Assembly: GCA_020698575.1 (NCBI GenBank)
Contig: CM036242.1
Coordinates: 10,861,624 to 10,925,623, forward strand
Direction of reading: 5' to 3'
Length of the DNA: 64,000 nucleotides
From: Bostrychus sinensis
Lineage: Eukaryota; Chordata; Actinopteri; Gobiiformes; Eleotridae
Below, one piece after another: positions 11,501-22,028 of this stretch (position 1 is its first letter; every line of letters starts with the position of its first letter). The notes under the pieces are model-generated. The model saw only the letters and a list, made by a program, of their open reading frames with translations, did no database searches and was not told the DNA's origin. A program made the translations under genes and the position numbers.

Positions 11501-14500
11501 AAAAATACAAAAAAACATAATATATCCACTTTAAGTATCTCTTTAACAAGGACCTACTTCCAGCTACTACCAATACAGTGTTATTAAGCAATATTGGTAA
11601 CAGTAATATGCATAGTCAAGTGGATGTAGTAGTGAAAGAAGGAATAATTATAGTATTGATCATAGTATTAGTAGCAGTAATCCTAATAATTCCAGTAGTA
11701 CCAGCTTGCTCCTGTTTAGATTCAGACAATAAACAAGAGTAGTAGTGGTAGAGGGAGAAGTTGCAGTGGTGCTCCTTTGAAGGGTTGCCACAACATTTTC
11801 TTCACTTACACAACTTAACTACTATCCATATATCTAGGCTTGGAAACAGCTCAGTAGTAATAGTAGTAGTATGGGTAGAAGTCATTATTGTACTATTAGA
11901 AGAAGTCCAAGTGTAGGTTCAGATCAGTCAGGTCATACACAAATAATTACTATGGTTTCTAATCCTTATGTTGTAATGTAATAATGTAAAACTTATTATG
12001 TTGAAGTATTAGTAGCAATAGTAGTTTTAGAAGCTTTAACAACTACTTTAACAGGCATACGTTACACCAAGCTTGTGACATTGCTCCTGTTTGCATCTCA
12101 AAACTGGTGGTGTTCTAACAATTAACTACTGAAAGGATAGAAAATAAGTTACACTTTACATCAGTTTTAACGACCATCCTACATAGAGATACAGAAAAGC
12201 AGTGCACCCAGGTCCAGCCTGTGCTGTACATAAACAAAGACAAGGGGGACAAGAGAATGAGTGAAAGAATAGGAGAGGCTTGACTTCAATTGACATTTCA
12301 ATAAGTGGAACACAGCGTTACCAATCCATTTGCCTCAAACCCCCCACTCTCCTCATCTTGTTCTTGGTGTAAGGCAGCTGAAACAATTATTGAGATAGGT
12401 ACCTTCAGGCCATGTATGTTCCGGATCCCTGGAGTCTTGCCGGCTGAAACAGTAATTGACTAGATTGTAGAACACATCACAGGGCCATTTACAAATGTGC
12501 CGAAAAGGAATCAGTTCTTTATAAAAAAGGAGGGGAAAAATGAAATGAGGAGAAGTGGAAATTAGTTATAGACAAGAGAGAGATTGAGATGTTGGGCTCT
12601 GGAGACAGCTGCTAGCAAAACGCATGAGTATAGAGCAGTTGAAAAAGTCACTTGTGCTATATATAGAGAGCTCTATGACAGATAGACAATAAGAACTATG
12701 TTTTTGCCTTGCTCCAGGGGTTGCTGTGTCTATCTTTAAGTTTTAACAAAGGTATGGAGGGCATGGAAGGGGCAGTGTCATTTCAAACCACTCCCGTTTC
12801 TGTGACCTTTCCATAACCCATCTGTATTTCTGTACTGTTGGGCAATACTTAATAATCTATGACGCGATTATTCAAAATTAATAAACCATATAAAGATATT
12901 AAGATTATCCGAAGGCTGCATTATCAACAAAGTACTTAATGCTTCAAGTGTTAATTATAGTAAAATTAGGTTTGGAAAGTGATTTTTGTTTTGAAATGCA
13001 ATCAAGAATGTATTTGTCATTAGTAGGCACAAAGGGGATTATTAGAGTATAAATCCATTGTAAATACATATAAATCCAGTGTAATTACAGATTGTGGAGT
13101 CATACCTCGTGGAAATATCTGCAGAGGGTCTGGCAGCAGTCCGTTTATCCTCTGCTCAGTCATTGTGTTGCAATACTAAAAGAAGAGAAAATATATGTCC
13201 ATATTTTAATGCATTAGCTAACACATTAAATAAAAGTTTATTTGAATAGATATTATATCATATTCACCATAATAATACAGAAAAAAGTACAATGATAAAA
13301 ACCGTCATCACATAATATCAATAATGTAGCACACAGGCAAAAGCAACAAGCCCTAAAACAGTCAGGAATGAGAACTGCACTCAACATCCTGTTGTCCCAC
13401 TGCACAGAGACACAAACAGCGTCACAAACAGTGGAGATAAGAAACATCTGTCCCTCTGAAGTGTCTGGTGTCTCAGAAAGACATTTAAAGCAACTATGCT
13501 TGCAACCCTACAAACTTTATGCAGCACTCAGAAGGCTGTGTTAGTATACATAAACCATCAAATTGCACCACTGTATTTATTAGTTTACTGTATTATTATT
13601 ATTTTTTTTTTTTAACAGCCGTTCTAGTGGGGCTAGTACTATAGAGCTGCAGCTTGAAACTAATCACGGCTAAAGATCAAAGGAAGCAACTATGTGTACT
13701 TTTTATCAAAACTGTCACTGAAGACGCTATAATGCTGTGCTATAAATACTGTGGGTGCTGTGGGTGTTGAACAACACTTTCAACAAGAATGTTATGGGTT
13801 GTAATAGACCTTTTTCACAAAAAACAGAAGTAGTTACTCATTGCGTTTTCCCATTTCCGGTTAGTGCCTGTCTAAGGCAAAATGGAGCATTTTTTAAATA
13901 AGCTTATTAAATGTCGTGTTTGCAGACTTAATGACAGTTACAGAGGCAAAGACACTCACCACTGGGCAAAGGCTACAGATTATTTTATGAAGAATTTATT
14001 CACGATTATCTAGAAAAGTAAAGAAGAAAGCTTAAATGCTATCAACAGTTAGCATTAGCTAACTACCAGTGACAGCAGATAAATGATGTAGTATTCAAGT
14101 CTCTTAGTCTGAAAATGTCTCAAATGAATTCTAACACAGCACAGACCCATAGTTTATATATTTACTGCCGATTGTGACTCAGAGTGAGATCAATGGTGGT
14201 GTTTTGTTTATAAACACATGCTCATTTGTGTAAATATAGATAACTTATTTTAGGTCGTATTATGTAATAAACTGTATCTTTTGTCTCTGTATTTGTATAG
14301 TATGAAATGTAGTCAAGAGGCAGGTAGTTGAGCAAAAACATTTTTATTATTGGGCTCAGGTGTTTTACACCACTTGCAACTGCTACCAGAAGTATCGCAA
14401 CATGACACAGTTGAAAACCCGGAAGTGTGAAAATGGTCTATAAGCAAAATGCCTTGTTAATTGCCTTCTTTTTATTGAATGTATATAAATGGGTAAACAG

Positions 14501-17500
14501 TGCATGAAATCTTTAACACCCAATATACTGTTTCATTTTATTGTTTCATTGTTTTTATTTTGAAGCTATATTGTCAAGCCTTACTTTCTTTGGTGATTAT
14601 TATAGTTTTCTTGAACATCTCCAGAGGCACCACAGCCATTTCCCATATGCTCTGGGAGGTAGCAGCAGCTGCATTAGCCTTCCTACAGTGCAGAGCATGG
14701 TCCGACTGACTGTTTCTGGTAAATCTGATTTTGCCATTTCGTACATGTTTCTAAATCATGATTAAGTCAAATTTAAATTCTCGCACTGCTTTAAAACCCA
14801 AATAAAACTGTTTGAATGGAAAGATTAGCATCTTTTCCACATATGTCCAAATGCGCTATTTATTTAAATGACACTAGAATTAATCTAAACTGCTCCTAAA
14901 CGTGGGCATGCTGCGCTAAAATCTGTTGCAGATGAGGACCAATGCCCTGTGGGCTTGTTCCGAGGCAGTGTAGCATTAACCCTTTTGTGCTCTAGGTCAA
15001 CAGCTCACCAAACACTCATATCCTACAGGACTAACACATGCACGTACACTCAGGAGCCCGCTCAACGCTTGCCAAGGCGCCGCAATAATTGATGTTTCAG
15101 TTACCCACACCATCTGTTAAAGTGTGAACCAAAAGTGTGTTTGCTTGAGCTCTTGTATGTTTACACTGCCTTGTCTTCAGAGGCTTCGAATCAACAACAT
15201 TTTAACCCCCTCGCAAAGATATTTATTTACAATCCCTTATGAACTAGCAAGTCATCAATGCAAGCATGTAAATGTGCTCTCTCACTGCTGGACGTGGGAG
15301 GGGCGACAGGAGCGTCTTTGGCTGGGAATGGATCAGAATGGCTACCCAAGTGGCACAGCTGTTATTAAAAGGCCTATTTATCACTGTCACATCCCTTCCT
15401 CGCTCCTAGCCCCGCGCTTTCGCCCTGCAGCGTTCTCACTAGGCCACCTCCCAACAATGGTTCTGCTATAACCAAAAGAAAACTGTGTGCGAGTGGAATA
15501 AGGGGGGTTGCCTTTCACGTATACCTTTAATTTTCCGCTCAGCTAGTTTATTGATTAAGGCTGCAATTACCACCTAATCTGTGGTAGCGGTGTTATTAAA
15601 AGACATTCTCCATTGTTGGCCAATAACTAAATGGTGTCCGATCCCAAATACCATCGCTCAGCCTTGAGGGACAAGTCAGAGCGGCGAGCGGGTCTCATCA
15701 TCATTAGCAGACTAAGGAGAAATGGGAGTACAAATGGTGGAATTAGAGACTCCTACCTCCAGGGGGAGCCGAGTGAGGAACAGATGAGGTCACATGTTTT
15801 TTTAGTACCTGACACGGGCCGGTCTTTAACTTTGTGCAAGGCTGTCTGTCTTTCAAGGTGTCGAACAATGATTAGAATTGCCCGGAAGTCTATGGGTCTC
15901 TCTGGGGCTTGTAGCAATCAGTGTTCTCCGAGATGGCGGATACTTTTCACCAGGAATGCCCTTTGCAGACTCATGTTAATTAAGTGCTGAATTTGAGCAT
16001 TAATTTAGCTCACCCATAAGTACAATTGAATTTCTTGTTGGCAACAAGAGGTCTTGAATGGGCAGAAAATTACAGTGGGATAATTGTGCGATAACACACA
16101 GAAGGCAACTATGTCAATGTCCGTCTGAACTGTAGGATCTACTTGTCCAGAAACAATTGTTAAAACCTTAAGGAGACAGAGAGGTTGCCAGTAGCGGGTT
16201 ATGTTAGCAACAGTTAAATTGTATAAAACGCTGCAATCATCCTGTCTATCTTTGTCTAAGCTATTCTTATTTTACACTCCATCAGGACTTTAACTATTTC
16301 GCTGATTTGTGCTGTCAAAGCTACATCTATTAATATAGAGTTACATGAAGTTACATTTGGCTTTGGCAAGGCTGTTAACAAGATAACTGGAAAAGTTGCT
16401 GTTTGATTAAATTTCCAGGAAAGGTCAGCATTTGGTCAAAGAAGAAATTTTTAGGGGTATATCCAGCACACTGTGTCCAAGATTATTTTAAATTCTGAAC
16501 AACCACCAAACATACTCACTCCAGGCACAAGCAGTTAAAAAAGGAACAGTATTGCATATTATTCATTTAGTTTAGTTTAGTTTTGTAATTGAGGGCTATA
16601 AGGACTTGTGCCTCAATGGATAGAGCATTTACCTCTGAACTAAAACATCTCCAGTACGAGTCCAGGGTTAGGGTTAGGGCCAAATCTTTGGCAGTGGGTC
16701 GAGTTCTCCAAGGGCTTAGTTTGGCACAAAATGAAATCATTATACGACTCTGTTCATTACTTTTAGTACCATGCAAATATACAAAAGCTGGAGTGCAGTG
16801 TTATTACAGCTCTTAATAGTACACATTAAATAGACCCTATCAATGGAAATCGATAATAATGCTCTTTTTTATTATACAACACAAGAGTTAGTACAGCTAA
16901 CACTCATCTGCTGCACGGAACTAATCATTAGATAGAAAAATGTTTTAATTTGTGCCACTGTAAATGTTATAATGGAACAGATCCATACTTCATAGTTTCA
17001 CAGAAATAAAGGATGTTAAATACAGCTATAGTTTTGTTTGTATGATTGCACAAGTATTTGGCACAGCTGCTGAGTCCAAAGAGCTCTAATCCAGATGTGC
17101 ATGAGTGTAGTTTTCATGAGAAAAGCCCTTTGTTGACTCTTCTTAATTAAATGCTGCTTTGAGCATTAATTTAGCTCACCTATAAGTAGAATTGAATTTC
17201 TTGTTGGCACTGACAGATCCAGAACGGGCAGAAAATTACTGTATAGTGGGATCATTACACATAGGGCGACTATGTAATAATTTATCCTACCTTTAACCTT
17301 ACATGCTGGTTTTTCTTAATTCCTATTAATTTCACACAATGGCTGTCCACCAAATTCGAAATAACAATACTAATGCAAAAATCCTCTTGGGGTCTCTAGG
17401 CCAAATAGCAACAACAGCAAACAAGAAATAAATCTTGTAAATACAAATGCAAATGACTGCTGAAACGCAAAACCTCGCATGGCAGATTTGGCTACTGTGA

Positions 17501-20500
17501 ATTTTAGCAAGCCGACTATTTTCAGAGCAATCAGCAGCTTTTTAAACGCTCCCATGTCCCAGGAGAAGTAGAAAGCCATTACAACATTCTTAGATTTGTT
17601 TCCCAAAATTCATTGTATAAATCTGCAATGTAGCACAGCAAATGCTAAATAGCTGCATGGGAGAAAGTGTGAATGGAAGCAGGTTAGTGCCGAGTATAAA
17701 TATGCTATTAATACATGTCATGAAAATAGGGCAGGTGGAAGTGGACAATAGGCTGATTCTTTGTACAATGCAAAATAACATAAAAAACATAATTCTGTGA
17801 AGAAGGGGAACTAAATATTGATATAAACTCAAAACAAGGTTAAAAGAAAAGTTATCTGGACTCGGTTAGTAGAGTTAAAGACATTTCGTAACTCTTCCAA
17901 GAGACTTTCAAGTTAGTTTGCTAACATTAACAGGTAGATGATAAGCGTATTTACTTGGTGTCCAATTTTCAAATAATTCTGCTGCATTGCTAACTTTACA
18001 CTATGTTTATGTCTTCACTTGTACCGTCTCAAATATCAATTGAAAAACAGACCGGTTATCTGGTTTTGTATTCGTAAGTAAAGAAAGGAAAGTAAGGAAT
18101 TACAGGAATTTAATGCTTTTGGGGTTTCAGTTTGACATCGAGCTTTAATACATTTTTACCCACTTGTAAAATAGTAGGGGTGTAACAATAGAGCAACTAT
18201 ATTGATTTTTTTCCTACAATACAACTATATTGATACACATTACCTTGTATCAAATCATATAATTTCGTATCTATATACATGGAATATCAATCAATAATAT
18301 CAGAAATATCAATATTAGCAATTTGCATGTTAAAATAAAACCAGATACAGCTTTTTGAATGTAATTTTTGTGTTTTTAATAAAATAAAATATTATTATAT
18401 TATATTCAACTTTTCTTTGCTCTCTGTCTGCTGGACATAATCAACCCTGGCTGCAATGCTGCATTTTAGAGTAAACTTTTATGATTTTTGGCAAAAAGTT
18501 GCTGTATCGATTATCGATATGAAGGTGTTGAATCGTATCAAATCGTATCATTCCAAATTAACCAATATCGTTCTTGAATTGTATCGAAACAATTCTAATC
18601 AATATGTATCGTATCGTTTCAAAAAAGTATCATTACATCCCTATAAAAAAGCTTATGTGGCGTACACAGGTAATCACAGTAATTTTCTTTTGGTTGCTCC
18701 CTATCATCAAGGGGTTACCTGTACTTTTGTAGGTTTTCATGTTGGATGTGGCAATCTTTTTGCCCTAGTTTGCAATGGCTAAATGACATCTGTTTGTTTC
18801 TGTGAAGTACCATTGTTTTTCACACATACTAACACAAAACACAGAATGAGAAAAAAAACTTCCAAACACAAGGTGAATATTTGAATCCCAATGGTGGCTG
18901 AGGTCAACACTTATTCCACCGTGTTTCCCAGGGCTTATCACTACAACAGATGTCTCTTTTTTGCCTAATCACCCTGCTCCTCTATGCTATTTAATGATTA
19001 AAAAGCATCCACAAGTGAATGCATGAGAAAAACGGACAAAAACACAACGTGTCAATTGTGCCCGTGGCTCCAGCAGCATCATTGTGAGCTGATGGGGGGT
19101 AAAAGACATCCACAGATGAGAGTAGATTTTGAACAATTCTGCAGCCCAGGGGGCCCGCTCCTTAATGAGGCAAAACTTTAAGTACTGAATAATAAATAAT
19201 AAAAATTGACAGTTCATTTAGCTTTCAGTGTACCTCATAGAGAAACCCATTACACATCATTACTCTTACTGTCCGTGGCATGAACAGTAAGTATGTGGAA
19301 TATGAGAATCTACGGGGTTGAACCAGGGAACTGAATGACTAGATGTTTATGTGTTTGGAGTAACAAGGGACAGAATTGTTTCTGCTTTGGTTGAAGACAG
19401 ATGCTTAAAGATACATTTTTTTTCCTATTCTACAAAAAAAAAAAAAAAACAACAACAACTATTATGAGCTTTTCAGATTTGTGTTAAATTTTAAGGGGGA
19501 GAAGTACCAACAGACACTGAATAAAGAAATACAGCACTGAACAAAAACAGCTCCATTTTAGATGAAATTGGTCAGACAGTATATAAATAAATAAATACAT
19601 AAACAAAATGATAGTGGTTGTTAAGAGATTCTTGACTTTTTTAACATTGAGAAGTGAACTAATTTGGCTTGCCAGGCAAGCACCATGATGCCAAAACATT
19701 GTTAAAATTTAGCAATTCATTACAAAATATGAAAGGCTACAGCTTTACACCATTTGTAGCCTGAATAATGAAAATAAGACTAAATTAATTTTTTATTTAT
19801 GAATTTTGTGCTTTTTTGACAGACACACATTATGAACAATAAGGACAGATAAGGGCTTACTACCGTCTCTTAATACTGGTCCTATGGGTTTGCAGTAACA
19901 TTTGTTTCCTTTAGTTTTGCTTTACGTTGCACACATGCTTGTTTGGATGTAAACAAATTTCTATTATATGGACGTTTGTTGTTGCAGCAAAGGCCCATCA
20001 CTGGTCATCCTGGCTAGATAAGCAAAGTACCTTCATATATAATTGCTGCATATTAGTAGGGGTGTGATAAAACACAAATCCCAAGTAACTAGACAAAACA
20101 AAATATTTTCTCACAAGAATTAAACAAGATTTTCACACCATTTTTTGAATAATTCTTCAAAGATAAAAAAAAAAGGAAAAATGTATTTTAATTAACTGAA
20201 AATTATAAAATGCTAAACTATTTAGGTGCATTTTAGTCAAACGCCAAAAACATATTTTGCCAAAAACTCAACTGACTGGCTCATCACTGTAAAAAGTGCA
20301 ATCAAAACCTGATCATGAGACAGATTTTCACCTTCACATTTGGATCTTGCAAGATAGTGTGATCTTGTCACAACCCCACTAATCCCTTAGTGTTTTTTTT
20401 TTTTCAGGCTTTCAAATACAAGATTGGTTTTAAAGTTTTGCTTCAAAATATGAAAGTAATTGATTGAACAAATCATTACTAATATGCAAATAATATAGTG

Positions 20501-21266
20501 GCATAGCAGCGCAACGCAAGTGAAATACAATAACATGGCTGTGTTCTTTACTTACATATGATAACATGGCTTTGAGTTCTTCATCACTTCTCACCGTGAT
20601 CCTGTCTCCAACTTCATCTTCATCTGAAAACACAACAGACCAGAAACAACATCTTGTAAATTCAAATCTACAAAGTATGAAATGTCATCTCAGGTTGAAC
20701 CAATTATAGATTCTTTCATAAAAAGATTAAGCTAAATAGCATTATGGATACTCATACATCCATATACCTGGTAGCATGTGTCCAAAATGTAGAGATATTT
20801 TTTATTTCTAATTTGTAAGTTTGTGATTTATTTTTTTTTTTTAGGAAGAAGTGGAGCAAAGTGAACTGGGGCAGCTGGAAATTCCCTTTATGAACTGATT
20901 AAAAATTTCAACATGACTTACATTCAAATGCAGTGACAGTGGCTTCAGGCATGACATCTCTGATAGCAACCTAAAGAATACATTCATTATTACAAATGAG
21001 TACTTGGCGTTATGAAAACGATATAGAAGGCATAAAGAGAACAGACTGTCAACAACTATTTTACCAATAAGCACTCAGTAGCGTTATTTCACATATTAAC
21101 TTAGTTCTGGTATAAGTTAGTCAAGTGTCTGAGAGCTAACTAGCACTGTAGCATCATAAACACTCACCAGCAAGTCATTGAAGTTTAGAAGAAATGGATA
21201 GTCCACAGACGAGTCCATATCTCCTGACGGAGTCTTTATTCGTATCACTATCCCCTCGGTATCCAT
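8518..21266 (-). CDS. map2k5: map2k5 (MEK5) 5' half, coding exons 1-8, partial
   Basis: MEK5 is the cytoplasmic dual-specificity kinase that links MEKK2/MEKK3 to ERK5. Eight exons join in frame (99+49+68+70+41+68+49+65 nt = 169 codons + 2). Every intron has GT..AG ends and every phase agrees. The conceptual protein follows vertebrate MEK5 throughout: VIRIKTPSG near the start, FEYEDEVGDRITVRSDEE and KAMLSY in the PB1 domain, DPLQIFPR, NIHGLK, VNTR, LKKSSAEL, and LGHGNGGTVY for the kinase Gly-rich loop. The start is MDTEG; an in-frame TAA lies at 21282-21284, six codons upstream. No recognisable exon for the catalytic Lys, HRD or DFG segments was found below 8518, so the gene runs off the left edge. 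Introns 1-7 are 197, 298, 7380, 662, 2441, 156 and 1106 bp; intron 8 is at least 8.5 kb. Identification is from remembered human MEK5. Confidence 0.96.
8583..9688. other. map2k5 intron 7
   Basis: 1106 bp. The overlapping plus-strand frame starting at 8462 is antisense to exon 8 and intron and is not a gene. A perfect TGACGTCA (CRE) lies at 9485-9492. Confidence 0.7.
9689..9737 (-). CDS. map2k5: map2k5 coding exon 7 (pre-kinase linker)
   Basis: Acceptor TTTCTTGTAG, 49 nt, donor GTGAAG. The split Ser codon is followed by LKKSSAELKRILSNGE. Human has SLKKSSAELKKILANGQ, so the match is close and the phase (2 to 0) is exactly what exons 6 and 8 require. Intron 6, just upstream, is only 156 bp. Confidence 0.94.
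9894..9961 (-). CDS. map2k5: map2k5 coding exon 6 (variable linker)
   Basis: Acceptor GAACCTTCAG, 68 nt, donor GTGAGG. It encodes VNTRPNPANDCTHAITNSMA then NN plus two bases. Only VNTR and scattered positions match human (VNTRAGPSQHSSPAVSDSL); this linker is known to vary. Position, length and phase all fit between exons 5 and 7. Confidence 0.88.
10882..11534. mobile_element. TTAA-bounded MITE, copy 1
   Basis: TTAAAGGAATAGTTTACC at the left, CATAATATATCCACTTTAA at the right. The inside shares TTCATTCACACATGTCTAAGT and CCTGTATTCTCTGGCACTGCC with copies 2 and 5. Confidence 0.6.
11630..12045. repeat. degenerate AGT/GTA trinucleotide field
   Basis: Many AGTAGT, GTAGTAGTAG and TAGTAATAGTAGTAGTA runs broken by other sequence. 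A similar field in the opposite sense lies at 61230-62120. Confidence 0.6.
12403..12443 (-). CDS. map2k5: map2k5 coding exon 5 (linker micro-exon)
   Basis: Only 41 nt. Acceptor ACTGTTTCAG, donor GTACCT (weak at +3/+4 but GT). The split Ala codon is followed by GKTPGIRNIHGLK; human has CKPPGERNIHGLK. This is the basic linker just after PB1. Confidence 0.93.
13106..13175 (-). CDS. map2k5: map2k5 coding exon 4 (end of PB1)
   Basis: Acceptor CTTCTTTTAG, 70 nt, donor GTATGA. It encodes YCNTMTEQRINGLLPDPLQI then FPR plus one base. Human has YYSTVMEQQVNG..EPLQIFPRA in the same place. It completes the PB1 fold. It is separated from exon 3 by the 7.4-kb intron 3. Confidence 0.95.
13805..14440. mobile_element. 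PIF/Harbinger-type MITE, 636 bp
   Basis: 15-bp terminal inverted repeats TAGACCTTTTTCACA and TGTGAAAATGGTCTA (14/15 complementary), flanked on both sides by TAA (13802-13804, 14441-14443), the 3-bp TWA target duplication of Harbinger elements. CCGGAA-type ETS cores lie just inside both ends. No transposase frame. Confidence 0.85.
15938..16116. repeat. duplicated intronic element, copy A
   Basis: Direct-repeat partner of 17107-17276. The 52-bp core 15992-16043 differs from 17158-17209 at only 2 positions. Contains TTAATTAA (15976-15983) and GCATTAATTTAGC homeobox-type cores. It resembles no transposon I know and has no terminal repeats. Confidence 0.8.
16604..16665 (+). repeat. tRNA-like SINE head
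   Basis: TGCCTCAATGGATAGAGCAT resembles an A box and AGTACGAGTCC a B box. Similar heads occur at 30822 (minus) and 41722 (plus). Followed by GGGTTAGGGTTAGGG. Too degenerate for a tRNA gene. Confidence 0.5.
17107..17276. repeat. duplicated intronic element, copy B
   Basis: See copy A, 1166 bp away in the same orientation. TTAATTAA is at 17143-17150. Flanks align with gaps, the core almost without change. Confidence 0.8.
18175..18643. mobile_element. hAT-type MITE, 469 bp
   Basis: Starts TAGGGGTGTAACAATA and ends GTATCATTACATCCCTA. Flanked by TAAAATAG (18167-18174) and TAAAAAAG (18644-18651), a 7/8 match to an 8-bp target duplication. Its inside is rich in GTATCGAT-like words. Confidence 0.75.
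18652..20053. other. map2k5 intron 3, right part
   Basis: AT-rich intronic DNA with poly-A at 19432-19449. No gene or clear repeat seen. Confidence 0.5.
20054..20381. mobile_element. hAT-like MITE remnant
   Basis: Left TAGTAGGGGTGTGATAAAACAC and right GATCTTGTCACAACCCCACTA are imperfect inverted repeats. No clear target duplication, so an old copy. It ends 174 bp from exon 3. Confidence 0.5.
20556..20623 (-). CDS. map2k5: map2k5 coding exon 3 (PB1 acidic OPCA motif)
   Basis: Acceptor GTGTTTTCAG, 68 nt, donor GTAAGT. The split codon gives Tyr, then EDEVGDRITVRSDEELKAML and SY. This is the OPCA acidic motif that PB1 partners (MEKK2/3 basic clusters) bind. Human reads EDEDGD where this reads EDEVGD, so one acidic residue is Val (codon GTT, one base from GAT). 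Everything else in the block is near-identical, so the assignment is secure. The open frame continues past the donor into intron 3 but has no similarity there. Confidence 0.96.
20922..20970 (-). CDS. map2k5: map2k5 coding exon 2 (PB1)
   Basis: Acceptor ...TTCTTTAG, 49 nt, donor GTAAGT. It encodes VAIRDVMPEATVTAFE plus the first base of a Tyr codon. The segment PEATxTAFEY is the same as in human MEK5. It forms the PB1 helix and the strand leading into the acidic OPCA loop. Introns on both sides are short (197 and 298 bp). Confidence 0.94.
21168..21266 (-). CDS. map2k5: map2k5 coding exon 1 (PB1 start)
   Basis: 33 codons, MDTEGIVIRIKTPSG... to ...NFNDLL, then donor GTGAGT. It encodes the first PB1 strands; VIRIK matches human MEK5 exactly and carries the basic residue of strand 1. 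The ATG has G at -3 and at +4 (good Kozak context), and an in-frame TAA sits 18 nt upstream, so this is the likely start. The human protein has about 11 more residues before the equivalent point; they are not encoded here in frame. Ends in phase 0. Confidence 0.93.
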
Positions 21267-21660
21267 TACTTCAGTGGCTATTTAAAAATACAATGCGCAA
21301 AAAGCGAGATAAACTATTTTAAATACAGCTGGGTGACAGTCCAAGCTAACGAGCTAATTTCCTGTTGTGTTGGCTACACATGCTAGCATCCTGTTCACTC
21401 TACACACTTTACATTAAAATTATGACAACTGACGAACGTGTGTCATTGGCATAAATGAGCTCTAATAGCGGCTGACGAGTCGTATGAGTTTAGTTTTAAA
21501 GCTGTTATTGTCAGACTGTTAAAGTCTGGTGTCTGTGCTGTTTAGCCAAGCAGCTAAAAACTACAGCCAGAGCAGCGCTTCCGAATCAACATCCGCTCTC
21601 AGCCCTTCAAAGTAAAAGACATAACACATCGCGAGCATGGCGTTGATTCGGAATCACTGC
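21267..21660 (-). promoter_or_regulatory. map2k5: presumed map2k5 5'UTR and promoter
   Basis: Sequence directly upstream of the start codon. It is free of recognisable transposons, has slightly more CpG than its surroundings (GCGCTTCCG, CATCGCGAGC), and holds a perfect 12-bp inverted repeat (21579-21590 and 21642-21653). The transcription start cannot be placed from sequence alone. Beyond 21660 the DNA turns AT-rich. Confidence 0.5.
21579..21653. repeat. 12-bp perfect inverted repeat near map2k5 start
   Basis: TTCCGAATCAAC at 21579-21590 is repeated as its exact reverse complement at 21642-21653, with 51 bp between. It could be paired binding sites or a hairpin. Confidence 0.7.
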
Positions 21661-22028
21661 AAAAAATATAAATAATAAAGAAATTATAATAGTTCAATCA
21701 AAACGTCCAATTGTACCATATCAATTGACATTTGGACAAACACGTACAATATTTACAACCTTAGCTTGCATAAAACAGTCAATAAAGCACTAAAAAGACA
21801 CTAAAATTATCTAAAGTTAATCAATTCAGCACTGATAAAATTTTGGTCAGTATTAGCTATGTGAATGTCAGTTAGAACAGCTGATGAGCCTTTCCATCTG
21901 TTTTCCACCTACACTTTTTCAAGCATATTTTCCAACAGAATTCAAGCCATTTGAGAAATAACCATGATCCCTCCAGCAGACCTAACACCAACCTGCCAAG
22001 GCTCTGTACTTCGCTTTCAGCTTGATGT
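21661..22028. other. intergenic, upstream of map2k5
   Basis: AT-rich; nothing recognised. A 12-codon frame starting at 21636 (MALIRNHCKKYK) is too short to call. Confidence 0.5.

Larger units (their letters stand above)
9962..12402. other. map2k5 intron 5
   Basis: 2441 bp holding a TTAA-bounded MITE (10882-11534) and an AGT-rich degenerate trinucleotide field (11630-12045). The frames at 10761-11480 lie in the MITE. Confidence 0.7.
14444..18174. other. map2k5 intron 3, non-repetitive middle
   Basis: Mostly without recognised repeats and in parts GC-richer (about 15120-16010). The 119-codon frame at 15631 shows no family similarity. It includes the duplicated element pair at 15938 and 17107. 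Confidence 0.5.

Noticed and set aside
15631..15990. 119-codon plus-strand frame in intron 3
   Set aside because: No recognised domain, no splice context; more likely conserved non-coding DNA that happens to be open.
16668..16682. GGGTTAGGGTTAGGG as a telomere remnant
   Set aside because: Only two units, next to a tRNA-like repeat; too short to mean anything.
20430..20633. 67-codon minus-strand frame as a small gene
   Set aside because: Only its exon 3 part (20556-20623) is coding; the start lies in intron and the C-terminal part after GTAAGT is intron read-through.
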